DNA from: Anisus vortex | Taxonomy: Eukaryota > Mollusca > Gastropoda > Planorbidae | Length of the DNA: 64,000 bases | Reading direction: 5' to 3' | NCBI GenBank assembly: GCA_949126835.1 | Contig: OX421498.1 | Span: forward strand, 35,309,799 to 35,373,798 | Part shown: positions 23,083 to 33,846 of the stretch, piece by piece | How positions within the stretch are numbered: position 1 is the first letter of the stretch | Layout: each line of letters starts with the position of its first letter | The notes under the pieces: generated by a model | The model's input: the letters and a program-made list of their open reading frames with translations, nothing else | Told to the model about the DNA's origin: nothing | The model's database searches: none | Position numbers and translations under genes: made by a program

Positions 23083-24938
23083 ATATATATAAATCTCAAA
23101 AGGAATATGTATGTATGTATGTGGCTGGCTGGCTGGCTGGCTGGGTATGTACATACCGCATAATCTTTTTAAATACTGGACATAAAAACGTGAAATTTGC
23201 TACAAATATTCTTTGCGTTACGGCGGTGAACACTGTCAAGGTTTTAAAAAAATTAAAATGACCGCAGTGGTCAGTTTGGTCAAAAAACGCGAATAAAACG
23301 ACATATTTTGGGTTCATGTTGAATTTGCCGTTCCAACTTTTTATAGTTTTTCGATCGATCGCGCTAAGAAAATAAAAAAAAGGATGGCGTTGAGATTTTT
23401 TTCAGGATGACGTCATCAAAGTTTGCGCAGGGATAGCTGGTTGTCTTTTTTTTTATGGCGTCATCGAATTTTGCGTATTCATTTTAATTAACTTCGCTTC
23501 AACCTTTGCTAATGTACTTTATGAATGAATAGAACAAAATATATTCACGTTTTAATTTGCGTCGTAATTTAAAGCGGGATATTTTTAAATTGTTATAATG
23601 GGTAATGATTAATGGTTTTAATGGGTATCTTACGTTGTATCTGGCAAATAAAAAATTCCTTCACGTTTTTATTCGTGTTGTATATGTTCACAGAATAGGT
23701 ATAAAACAGAATGCGCAATCGCATTTTATTTCTGTTTCGGGAAGTAATACCGACGCCTTACTAAGCTTATTTAAACGCAGTGGTCCTGGTTACACTCTAT
23801 ATTTAAGCTTATAATTATATGGCGTCATCAAATTTTGCGCATTTATGCGTTTAAGAAGGGAACAAAATTTTGTTTTAATTTGCGTCGTTATTTGTGGAAT
23901 GCAATATTTAAATGGTTTAAGTTATCGGAAAATACTTTATCCCCGCTTAAGACTATTGTTTATAACTCTATGGGTTATTTTATCAAGTTCCGAGAACTGG
24001 GCACCTTTAGGCTTATCGCCTAGGTAACGGCCATTGTTTAAATTACCGGGCAATGTTTAAATTACCGGGCAATGTTTATAATACCGGGCAATGTTTATAA
24101 TACCGGGCAATGTTTAAATTACCGGGCAATGTTTAAATTACCGGGCAATGTTTATAATACCGGGCAATGTTTATAATACCGGGCAATGTTTAAATTACCG
24201 GGCAATGTTTAAATTACCGGGCAATGTTTAAATTACCGGGCAATGTTTATAATACCGGGCAATGTTTATAATACCGGGCAATGTTTAAATTACCGGGCAA
24301 TGTTTAAATTACCGGGCAATGTTTATAATACCGGGCAATGTTTATAATACCGGGCAATGTTTAAATTACCGGGCAATGTTTAAATTACCGGGTAATGTTT
24401 AATTTGCCGGGCAATGTTCAAATTGCCGGAACTAAATTTTTAAAGATTTAATTCGTGTCGTATACGTTTTATAAACATTATTTCATAAGGGTTTCATTTG
24501 TTATTGTTTTACATGTTGAATAGAAAATTTAATTCTAAGTTTGCTTCCAAAGCAACAATAAATAAATAAATAGCAAATAAACAAATCAACACAACATAGG
24601 TCTGCGACTTAATGTTTGTCGTAAAAAAAATATATCAAACAATCATTAAAAAAAAAAAAGTACTGTCGAATGTTCTTAATCAATGAATAGAACAAAATAT
24701 ATTCATGTTTTAATTTGCGTCGTAATTTATATCGGGCAATTTTGTAATTGTTATAATGGGTGATGAGTAATGATTTTAACGGGTAATTCATGTTGTAGCG
24801 GGCAAATAAAAAATTACCTCACGTTTAAATTCGTGTCGTATGTCATGCGGGCAATCTCATTATAACTGCCTGAGTAGTTAGAGTGTATGTAAACATAACT
24901 TTTAGCCGGTTCGGAGGACCGGGCACATAACGGCTTGT
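23083..24938 (+). mobile_element. Helitron/Helentron-like unit 4 (type I head, type II body)
   Basis: The head and first 600 bp are type I like unit 1, up to TTCACAGAAT near 23,697. The sequence then switches to the type II body (CTGTTTCGGGAAGTAATACC) that in unit 2 lies some 640 bp after the head. The switch is at the same place where unit 1 stops. It carries the longest satellite (24,034-24,430) and a complete 3' end at 24,906-24,938. Confidence 0.7.
24034..24430 (+). repeat. 19 bp satellite in unit 4
   Basis: Order AABBAABBAAABBAABBAA followed by the two diverged closing copies. It equals the unit 2 array plus one extra BBAA block (76 bp), so the array grows in four-monomer steps. Confidence 0.93.
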
Positions 24939-25391
24939 ATATATATAAATCTCAAAAGGAATATGTATGTATGTATGTGGCTGGCTGGCTGGCTGGGTAT
25001 GTACATACCGCATAATCTTTTTAAATACTGGACATAAAAACGTGAAATTTGCTACAAAAATTCTTTGCGTTACGGCGGTGAACACTGTCAAGGTTTTAAT
25101 AAAAATAAAATGACCGCAGTGGTCAGTTTGGTCAAAAAACGCGAATAAAACGACATATTTTGGGTTCATGTTAAAATTGCCGTTCCAACTTTTTATAGTT
25201 TTTCGATCGATCGCGCTAAAAAAATTAAAAAAAAGGATGGCGTTGAGATTTTTTCAGGATGACGTCATCAAAGTTTGCGCAGAGATAGCTAGCCGGCTTT
25301 TCGTTATGACGTCATCAAATTTTGCGTATTCATTTAAAATTAACTTTGCTTCAATGTTTGCTAATGTATTTTATGAATGAATAGAACAAAA
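24939..25391 (+). mobile_element. Helitron/Helentron-like unit 5 (head only, duplicated)
   Basis: A type I head of about 455 bp that stops after GAATAGAACAAAATATAT and runs straight into the head of unit 6. Units 5 and 6 share private variants (ACAAAAATTCTTTGCG, TTTTAATAAAAATAAAATG), so this looks like a recent tandem duplication of the head. The join falls in an ATATAT run present at both ends. Confidence 0.7.
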
Positions 25392-26954
25392 TATATATAT
25401 ATAAATCTCAAAAGGAATATGTATGTATGTATGTGGCTGGCTGGCTGGCTGGCTGGCTGGGTATGTACATACCGCATAATCTTTTTAAATACTGGACATA
25501 AAAACGTGAAATTTGCTACAAAAATTCTTTGCGTTACGGCGGTGAACACTGTCAAGGTTTTAATAAAAATAAAATGACCGCAGTGGTCAGTTTGGTCAAA
25601 AAACGCGAATAAAACGACATATTTTGGGTTCATGTTAAAATTGCCGTTCCAACTTTTTATAGTTTTTCGATCGATCGCGCTAAAAAAATTTAAAAAAGGA
25701 TGGCGTTGAGATTTTTTCAGGATGACGTCATCAAAGTTTGCGCAGAGATAGCTAGCCGGCTTTTCGTTATGACGTCATCAAATTTTGCGTATTCATTTAA
25801 AATTAACTTTGCTTCAATGTTTGCTAATGTATTTTATGAATGAATAGAACAAAATATATTCACGTTTTAATTCGTGTCGTATACGAAATATAAACTTTTG
25901 TAGTTGTTGCGTGCATTCTCATTATAACTGCTTGAGTAGTAAGAGTGTATGTAAACATAACTTTTAGCTTTTTCAATTCGTTTGAAGCGGGCGTATACGC
26001 ATTAAAATCTTTCTAGCGGGAAATATTTCACGTTTCAATTCTTTTCTAGAGGGCAATATTTCACGTTTCAATTCGTTTCTAGCGGGCAATATTTCACGTT
26101 GCAGTTCGTTTCGGTTGTAGCGGGCGTACAAAATGTCATTCACATTTAAATTTGTGACGTATACATCGATAAACTTTTTAACGGGTGGGGTTTTATTAAT
26201 TGGCGTATATATTAACTGTGAAGCGGGAAATCTCATTATAACTTTAGGCTTATCGCCTTGGTAACAACCATTGTTTAAATTACCGGGCAAGGTTTAAATT
26301 ACCGGGTAATGTTTATAATACCGGGCAATGTTTAAATTACCGGGCAATGTTTAAATTACCGGACAATGTCTAAATTACCGGGCAATGTTTATATTACCGG
26401 GCAATGTTTAATTTGCCGGGCAATGTTCAAATTGCCGGAACTAACTTTTTAAAGTTTAAATTCGTGTCGTATACGTTTTATAAACATTATTTCATATGGG
26501 TTTCATTTGTTATTGTTTTACATGTTGAATAGAAAATTTAATTCTAAGTTTGCTTCCAAAGCAACAATAATAAATAAATAGCAAATAACAAAAACAAAAC
26601 AACATAGGTCTGCGACTTAATGTTTGTCGTGTCGTAAAAAAACATATCAAACAATCATTTTCTATTTAATAAAAATACTGTCGAATGTTCTTTATCAATG
26701 AATAGAACAAAATATATTTACGTTTTAATTTGCGTCGTAATTTATAACGGGCAATTTTTTAATTGTTATAATGGGTAATGGGTAATGATTTTAACGGGTA
26801 ATTTTATGTTGTAGCGGGCAAATTAGACATTACCTCACGTTTAAATTCATGTCGTAGGTCATGCGGGCAGTCTCATTATAACTGCTTGAGTAGTTAGAGT
26901 GTATGTAAACATAGCTTTTAGCCGGTTCGGAGGACCGGGCACATAACGGCTTGT
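25392..26954 (+). mobile_element. Helitron/Helentron-like unit 6 (type I, internally deleted)
   Basis: Type I head and body with three copies of the roughly 33 bp TCTAGCGGGCAATATTTCAC motif (about 26,012-26,110). It then jumps at about 26,240 to the sequence that precedes the satellite (TTTAGGCTTATCGCC), a short satellite of about eight copies (26,268-26,430), and the common tail ending CACATAACGGCTTGT. It is the last unit of the array; ordinary flank (AATATATATTTCTTAGC) follows. Confidence 0.7.
26268..26430 (+). repeat. 19 bp satellite in unit 6
   Basis: About eight diverged copies of the ACCGGGCAATGTTTAAATT monomer, more mutated than in units 2-4. It closes with the same two variant copies. 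Confidence 0.88.
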
Positions 26955-26992
26955 AATATATATTTCTTAGCTGGCGGCTAAAATTAAATCAT

Positions 26993-27400
26993 GAAATGTA
27001 ACAACTACATTAAATTTAATGTGTAGATCTTCTCCGCCTTGTGCGATTAGATTTTTCACAACTGTGTAGGAGGTCTGAGTTACCCCACCCCCCGAGCTAC
27101 GGCTCTCATAACTATACGATGCCTAGTAGGCCCAAAGGAGGGGCAAGGAGATCAAACTCCGCCGCGCCTCCTACCGGAAATAAAAAGAAATGTAACAACT
27201 ACATTAAATTTAATGTGTAGATCTTCTCCGCCTTGTGCGATTAGATTTTTCACAACTGTGTAGGAGGTCTGAGTTACCCCACCCCCCGAGCTACGGCTCT
27301 CATAACTATACGATGCCTAGTAGGCCCAAAGGAGGGGCAAGGAGATCAAACTCCGCCGCGCCTCCTACCGGAAATAAAAAAAAGAAATGTAACAACTACA
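26993..27400 (+). repeat. Tandem duplication of a 194-197 bp GC-richer unit
   Basis: GAAATGTAACAACTACAT starts at 26,993, 27,187 and (truncated) 27,384. The two full units are almost identical and contain CTTCTCCGCCTTGTGCGATT and a short frame starting MPSRPKGGARRSNSAAPPTG. The frame is rich in Lys/Arg and resembles the start of a retrotransposon ORF1 or another nucleic-acid-binding protein, but it ends after about 33 codons. It may be the 5' part of a LINE in tandem. Origin is uncertain. Confidence 0.7.
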
Positions 27401-27640
27401 TGTACAAGTTCGGTAATGATATATTGAATTTGTAATCACTGGTCGAAAAAAAGAAAGACGATAATAACAGCCTGGTAAAAAAATGTATTTAAATAGAAAA
27501 CGCTTAACGATTTTCTCAATAGATTTTTTTTTCATTTGGCCTTGGTATTGTTACGGCGTTAAATAAATTTTCTTATAAACATAATTTTTAAAAATTAGTT
27601 TGTCCACAGGACTAGATCGAGAAAGATAACGATTTCTTTA
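27401..27640. other. Spacer with old repeat fragment
   Basis: About 27,485-27,600 (AACGCTTAACGATTTTCTC and TTGGCCTTGGTATTG) matches 56,950-57,055 with moderate divergence, so it belongs to a dispersed repeat that I cannot name. No gene is seen. Confidence 0.5.
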
Positions 27641-27649
27641 TGGCATATA

Positions 27650-27990
27650 AAATTAAATAAAAGTAAAGAACATAGGCTGCCCGTCACCAACTCCAACTGT
27701 TCCGCTTTCAAGTGTCAGAGATGCGACAAGCCTGTCTCTCAAGGATAAGGTCTCCACAGACACAGCCAATGCTGCAAAGCTGGCGAAATCGAAAGAGCGC
27801 AAATCTCTTCGCCTTCCGAGACTATGGAGCCACTGAGAATGATGACACGACCGGTGTGTCAATAAAACGGCCCGGAATTTAGCCCTGCCGCCAACCAATC
27901 CCTGCCACCCAACGGGATTTTTCGGGCCTATGACGTACTAATCTTCTATCTAGAAGGAACGTCTGTAAACTTATAGATTAATAATTTAAG
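27650..27990 (+). pseudogene. Frameshifted LINE ORF2 C-terminal zinc finger and 3' tail
   Basis: On the plus strand one frame gives FKCQRCDK and, further on, GLHRHSQCC. The neighbouring frame gives ACLSRI between them. Together these are the pieces of the C-x2-C ... CLSRIGL-x-x-H-x3-C finger at the C-terminus of many molluscan LINE ORF2 proteins, now broken by frameshifts. A LINE tail (ATCTAGAAGGAACGTCTG) follows at about 27,940. The long minus-strand frame here is its shadow. Confidence 0.5.
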
Positions 27991-28052
27991 AACCAATTCA
28001 ATATTTTTTTCTATAGCTCTAGGAAACCATTGCTCGCTATATATTTTAAAAT

Positions 28053-28246
28053 GTGAACAGCAGTGCCTTTGCTAGGGATTTGGGGGCCCGGGGGGGGGGG
28101 CTTGGCCTTTTTAGGGGCCCCTGAATTTTGACATTCGACATTATGACATGAGAAAAGCAAAATTCGGACACTGCTTTGCGGGCCCCCTCAAGACTTTCGA
28201 ATTGGGACCCCCCTCCTCCTCCCCTAGCAACGCCACTGGTGAAGAG
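28053..28246 (+). mobile_element. hAT-type MITE, 178 bp
   Basis: Body 28,061-28,238 with ends CAGTGCCTTTGCTAGGG and CCCTAGCAACGCCACTG (inverted, two mismatches in 17). The flanks GTGAACAG and GTGAAGAG are an 8 bp duplication with one change. The interior is G- and C-rich and non-coding. Confidence 0.78.
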
Positions 28247-28659
28247 ACTGTTTGAAAAGAAGGGGGTAATCCGGTACTCTGCCATTATCGAAAACAGCTC
28301 TACGTCGTCTACTCTGGTCTGATTGTAAGATAGGCCTACAACATGTGCCACGTGTTCTTAATGCTCTATATTTTGTTTAAATGTAAGGGTCAATAAAACA
28401 ATGGCATCAAATCTATGAGCCCTGGGTCTGTTTTGCATGATCTGATTATGGATGTGCATTAACTAAGCTAATTAAACAAATCAAATTACTGCGTGTGAAT
28501 TAGCAAGACATGCCCCCCCCCCCCCCAACCTCCCTCGGAAACTGTCGTACATTCTATGAAACTCTAATCCGTGAAAAGGGTGAAAACAAGAAATTGTATT
28601 TTTAACGATGCGAAGAGATCGTTAAAGCAAAAACAAAAATAAAAAATACTTAATGAACG

Positions 28660-28905
28660 TGAAATTAACTCAAACATCGACCGGGATAGAGATATAACAT
28701 AGAGAGAGATGGACAGACTGATGGACAGACGGACAGGCAGACCGACGAACAGACGGATGGGTGTGTCGACAAACAGCGGGATAGAATGGCAAACAGTTTG
28801 AATGATGGATGAATGGAGAGCGGTATGGACGGACAGACAGGCGAGCAGATAGATAGACATATACATGATTACATAGATAAATAATAAAATGTTAAATAAG
28901 AATGT
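28660..28905. repeat. Degenerate GACA/GATG tract
   Basis: Irregular GACAGAC, GATGGA and GATAGA tetramers lead into the ordered 40 bp array. A frame on the minus strand is only the repeat translated. Confidence 0.75.
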
Positions 28906-28908
28906 TGT

Positions 28909-29390
28909 TGATAGATAGATAAAGTGATAGAGAGATATGTAGATGGGTAGATAGATAGATAAAGTGATAGAGAGATATGTAGATGGGTAGATAGATAGAT
29001 AAAGTGATGGAGAGATATGTAGATGGGTAGATAGATAGATAAAGTGATAGAGAGATATGTAGATGGGTAGATAGATAGATAAAGTGATAGAGAGATATGT
29101 AGATGGGTAGATAGATAGATAAAGTGATAGAGAGATATGTAGATGGGTAGATAGATAGATAAAGTGATAGAGAGATATGTAGATGGGTAGATAGATAGAT
29201 AAAGTGATAGATAGAGAGATATGTAGATGGGTAGATAGATAGATAAAGTGATAGATAGAGAGATATGTAGATGGGTAGATAGATAGATAAAGTGATAGAT
29301 AGAGAGATATGTAGATGGGTAGATAGAAAGATAAAGTGATAGAGAGATATGTAGATGGGTAGATAGATAGATATATTGATAGGAAGATAG
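28909..29390. repeat. 40-44 bp minisatellite built from GATA
   Basis: Each unit carries GATAGATAGATAAAGTGATAG, then AGAGATATGTAGATGGGTA, for 40 bp. There are about ten to eleven copies. Three consecutive copies (about 29,200-29,330) have an extra GATA and are 44 bp. GGTA and GACA tracts follow to 29,490. Confidence 0.93.
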
Positions 29391-29490
29391 ATATGTAGGT
29401 AGATAGATAGGTAGGTAGGTAGGTAGGTGGGTGGGTGTTTTTTTTGGTAGTTGGGTAGACAGGTTGACAGACAGATAGACAGCCAGATAG

Positions 29491-30340
29491 TTAGATCTAT
29501 AGATAGTGCCAGTCCTTTGTCTGCCCTGTGTGTGAACTGAGTCTGTCTTGCGTCTGTGTCACGTCTGTGCGTTGCCTGTGTAATGTCGCGTGCGTCAACA
29601 AAAGGTGTTTAAAAAATACAGCATTACTTGCAGTATAATTTGCGCATGACATTTTTTTGTGGGAACAAAATAGACAACATCAGATGATGGAAGCGTGGTC
29701 TTGGCCGGAATTCGCACGATAAAGGGGTCACCATTGGACAAACAATCTAGTCATTATTGAAGACTGACCTGTCTGACCAGTGGCCAGCTAATAGTTTTTT
29801 ATTACCGCCAGAACTATGTTTGTGGTTATATAGTGTGTGGTTCTAATATCTGTACTTACGTCATATTGGCAATAACGTTCTCTATATGACCTAATCCTCT
29901 AACTGTGTTCCAATCTAATTTTGCAGTACTCTATCAGCCTATAAAGTTTATCAGTATATAAGTGTATCACCATACCCGTCCATTACCATACCAGTATCAT
30001 TATACCAGACTATCTCTATACCAGTCTATCACCAATACCAGTCTATCAGCATACCAGTCTATCACCGTACCAGTCTACCACAATACAAATCTATCGCCAT
30101 ATCAGTCTATACCAAAACATTACTATATTATTATATTATGAGTCGTTTTATTATACCAGTACATCACTAATCTAGAAACAGAGAATGCGGGCCCTGAGGC
30201 TAAGCCAGTCTCTACATCTTAGATATAGCTTATGGCTTTTTATCTCGTGTTAATTATCAATCAATTTTACAGCACGAAAAATCAATAGCTTGACCTATTT
30301 ATGAGGAAATATGGTTTAATATAAAAAGACAACACACACA
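29491..30340. repeat. Spacer with degenerate ACCAGTCTATC repeats
   Basis: 29,960-30,170 is a run of loosely repeated ATACCAGTCTATCACC-like words of 14-18 bp. A CTGTGTCTGTG-like tract lies at 29,520-29,590 and a (CA)n near 30,333. No gene is seen. Confidence 0.65.
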
Positions 30341-30680
30341 CACACAATAAATGTCGTCCGAATTCGTCTCTGGCCCACATCCATCATGGCCACGGTCCGC
30401 TGTGATCATATCTGTTGGGCCAATTGGGCGTCCCTTCGACTTGTTGGGTTTGATCTATGTAGCCACGTGTCATTTAGTGTTACGATTAACGTCCATAACT
30501 TTCCCTTCGACCTCTGGCCCCGGAGAGAAAAGGGTGACCTCGCCGATCAATTTTCATCTGCGGAGATTTTCGGAAAAATCCGGTGCCTCGTTCCCAGTTC
30601 CTACAGACCATGCCGTATGAATATGGTTTCTTCTGTTACAGCGGTTCCAGGTCTGTTTGACTTTTGATCTTTTTTTCTTT
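30341..30680. other. GC-richer unassigned island
   Basis: This 340 bp has more G+C than its surroundings and overlapping short plus-strand frames (for example 30,351-30,620, 89 codons). I do not recognise the proteins, and no repeat copy is seen in the window. It could be a fragment of an unrepresented element or an exon-sized remnant. The evidence is insufficient for a gene call. Confidence 0.4.
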
Positions 30681-31081
30681 GGTTTTGCCTGCAAGCTGTA
30701 TCCCTCGGAATGTTCTGAAGCATGTAGATCTAGAGTGGAGAGTCAGGTGCCTGGTTAACGGCTTTTAATAACTAGGTCACCCAGGTTTTTCGTTGATTCT
30801 ACGCCATCAAGATTGGCGGGCGGACGCCATTTTTATTAATATTAACATATGTTTTATAAAAAAAGTTTTTCGATTCATCAATAGATAATCCACTATTGTT
30901 AAATATTACTTAAATAAACGTATTACTAAATAAGTTAAAAGTTATTAACTGGAGCGCCATTAAAAAAAAATTAGAATGATGTCCCTTTTAAAATTCTTTC
31001 AAATTACGTGCTGTTTGGACCTTCCGGGTTTTACCTTGCTGTGAAAGCTCTATATCTATTGTTTCTTATTATTTCTTTATC
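30681..31081. other. Unassigned spacer
   Basis: About 400 bp of AT-rich sequence with no gene or repeat structure visible. Confidence 0.5.
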
Positions 31082-31294
31082 GCCTATGCGAGGGGTCGGC
31101 AACTACGACTCGCGTTCCAGACTTGACACGCAAAGTTATTTTCAATGGCACGCGGAAGACTCCCCAAATAGGCGATGGAAGCCTCTTTTACAAGAAAAGA
31201 GCAGGATGACCTTTGGGCTATTGGTGCGCTGAATGAATTAGAAATCCTGCTTTGGCATGCTGTTAACAAAAGGTTGCCGATCCCTGGCCTGGGC
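31082..31294 (+). mobile_element. hAT-B-derived MITE, 197 bp
   Basis: Body 31,090-31,286, starting GAGGGGTCGGCAAC and ending GTTGCCGATCCCTG. The flanks GCCTATGC and GCCTGGGC match at 6 of 8 positions. It shares terminal and subterminal words (CAATGGCACGCGG, TTGGCATGCTGTTA) with the longer hAT-B copies, so it is an internally deleted derivative. Overlapping small frames are not genes. Confidence 0.75.
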
Positions 31295-32132
31295 TATCAA
31301 AGACTCCTTTTCTACTTTTACTTATGGTTTGTTGGTCTCGTTTTTCTTTTTTTTTATTGTTTTTACTCAACAAATATTTACTCAATTTAAGCTTTGAAAG
31401 GTCGTCTTCATTTCGAATTTGTTTTCAACCGGATCTCACCCGTGTCATAAGAAACCAGGACACACACACGCCCTCCTATGTCTAAACATTTAATTGCCTG
31501 CAGGGGCGGGGGGGGGGGGCGAATAGTTCGAAATGTGGGGGGGGGGGGAGGTGAGCCAAAAGTATAAAGTGTGTGTGTGGGAGAGTGGGGGGGGGGGAGA
31601 GAATGAATAATGCAAGGAAAAAGTGCACGGTCTATAGAAAAGGGTTGAGCAATACTGGGCTAATTCTAATCTGGTGCAAGATTTCACCATAAACTATTGA
31701 AGCAAACTTTTTTTTTAATTTGATCTAACTAGCGGACAGATTATATTAATTTAAATATTTCAAAGTTTTCTCTTCTCACTTTCTGATATAAAGAATTACG
31801 ACTTATTTAAATGAAAAGAATACGTCACTGGTAACAGTAGACGCTTGTCAAATTTTTTTTTTAATGAAAAGCAAACGTTATGACAGAATACAAAAGCATA
31901 ATAAATAAATACCATAAATTGATATTTTCACAAATACATTTAAATTGTAATAGAATCATAGTAAATGTGAATTCTAACAAATTTGACAAACCTCATCAAT
32001 TGTAGTTTATATAACTGTCTTACACCCTGTGGCTACCCCCCTCTTTCACCCTTCCAGTTTTTTCTTTCAAATACACAACTATCTGTCATTTGTGAACAAC
32101 CCATTCCAAAAGAATGAACAGAGATATATATC
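31295..32132. other. Unassigned spacer with G-rich tracts
   Basis: No gene is seen. Poly(G) runs lie at about 31,508-31,520, 31,540-31,550 and 31,587-31,598, within a region suggestive of a decayed GC-rich MITE end. Confidence 0.5.
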
Positions 32133-32213
32133 TTAACCCTTCCCGTACCGACCTACTTCTATCAATGCTGCCTTCAGTTCCGCTATATACGCGCCCGGGA
32201 CTGTAAGGGTTAA
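32133..32213. mobile_element. 73 bp TTAA-flanked mini-element, copy 2
   Basis: TTAA at 32,133-32,136 and 32,210-32,213 encloses 73 bp that match copy 1 at 8,365-8,437 with about two differences. The matching boundaries at TTAA in two unrelated places support real transposition. Confidence 0.68.
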
Positions 32214-32690
32214 TTTATGAGTTCATTACTCGCGAAACATGCGTGACCGTGAAATTAACAGTTTGGGATAAATGACAACTTTATGAGAACCACTGATGCC
32301 CCCCCCCCGACCCCACCCCCATCACCATCCCAAATCCATGCCCCCCCCCCATCCACCACCACGTTGCTTAAAGATCACAAGATTCCTTCCAGCACGTGCT
32401 ATCAAAATTGTACATCGGATAGCGTCGATTTCAGATTCATAGACATTAACTTCATAATAGGACTCTATGACCTACTGTGCTGCTTGAAAATTGTATGTGT
32501 ATGATGTGTGGTATGTGTTGGGTGTGTGTGTGAGGTGTGTTTTTTCCCTATTAACTTCCGGAATATTGTTATGTCAAGCGGCGCTAAAGATTGGCGATAA
32601 GGGAATGACGTACGACTATTCAGGACAGCGTTTCCCAAAAGCCGGGACCGTGACCCGGGGCCGGGTCGCAAAATAAAAAAAAGAAGAAGA
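32214..32690. other. Spacer with C-rich tracts
   Basis: Poly(C) words at 32,300-32,350, a GTGTG-rich stretch near 32,490-32,545, and otherwise unassigned sequence. No gene is seen. Confidence 0.5.
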
Positions 32691-32694
32691 AAAG

Positions 32695-33230
32695 TTCTTT
32701 GTACTAGATCTAGATATAAAAAAGTTCAATATACTTAATCTAGATATAGAAAAGTTCAATATACTAGATCTAGATAAAGAAAAGTTCATTGTACTAGTTC
32801 TATATATAGAAAAGTTCAATGTACTAGATCTAGATATAGAAAAGTTCATTGTCTAGATCTAGATAAAGAAACGTTATTTGTACTAGATCTAGATATAGAA
32901 AAGTTTAATGTACTAGATCTAGATATAGAAAAGTTCACTGTACTACATCTAGATATAGAAAAGTTCATTGTACTAGATCTAGATATAGAAAAGTTCAATA
33001 TACCTGATCTAGATATAGAAAAGTTCATTGTACTAGATCTAGATATAGAAAAGTTTAATGTACTAGATCTATATATAGAAAAGTTTAATGTACTAGATCT
33101 AGATATAGAAAAGTTCATTGTACTAGATCTAGATATAGAAACCTTCAATGTACTAGATCTAAATATAGAAAAGTGGAATGAACTAGAGCTAGATATAGAA
33201 AAGTGGAATGTACTAGATCTAGATATTTTG
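32695..33230. repeat. 30 bp minisatellite, about 17-18 copies
   Basis: Unit TACTAGATCTAGATATAGAA plus AAGTTCATTG or AAGTTCAATA, 30 bp. Most copies contain the palindromic words AGATCT and TAGATCTA. Because 30 is divisible by three and the minus strand has no stop in one frame, it stays open there with a ten-residue SISRSSTLNF-like repeat. This is a by-product of the repeat. Confidence 0.93.
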
Positions 33231-33811
33231 TCTCAATTAGACATTTGCAAAAAATTTAAAACCTGAAATAGCTACTGCTCTCGAATATAGATATCACTAC
33301 TCTAATGAATTGTTAGGAATTTCATGTCTTTTATTATGTTACATACATATTGGCTAATACTATAGTCGATAAAGAGGTTTGTGCGTTACGAAATAGAAGT
33401 ATAAAAATAACTGGATCACGAACTATTACAAATTGTTTTTGAAACACTGAGATATATAAACCTATGAAGATATGTCATTGATAAAAAAAAAAGTGAAGCA
33501 AGATGAGTGATATCATGATATACTTTACTGCTTCTTACTTTACGAAACTACTGGCTTTAAACGCAATTTCAGACTTTTGATCCAAACTATTCCGTCACTT
33601 AAGATTTATTCCCCTAGATTGTGTATCCTCTCTGAGAAACTTGCTGCGTAAGCTTTTAATGAAAGATAATTTGTATTCATTTCATGAAAGGTTGTTGTTG
33701 TTGTTGTCTTTGCAACTTATAAAGTATCTTGATTATTTAGTTTTTAATTTCATATATTTTGATTAAGAGAAATAATTTTGGTATGAACGGATGTCATTTC
33801 CGTTTAAAAGT

Positions 33812-33846
<35 letters not shown>

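Noticed and set aside
20578..24430. CRISPR-like regular repeats
   Set aside because: The 19 bp units are directly adjacent with no unique spacers and lie inside eukaryotic mobile units; this is satellite DNA.
27653..27898. An 81-codon minus-strand frame
   Set aside because: Antisense to the broken LINE zinc finger, whose motif is recognisable on the plus strand.
32616..33148. Two 77-100 codon minus-strand proteins with SISRSST repeats
   Set aside because: Period 30 bp, a multiple of three, keeps the frame open by itself.
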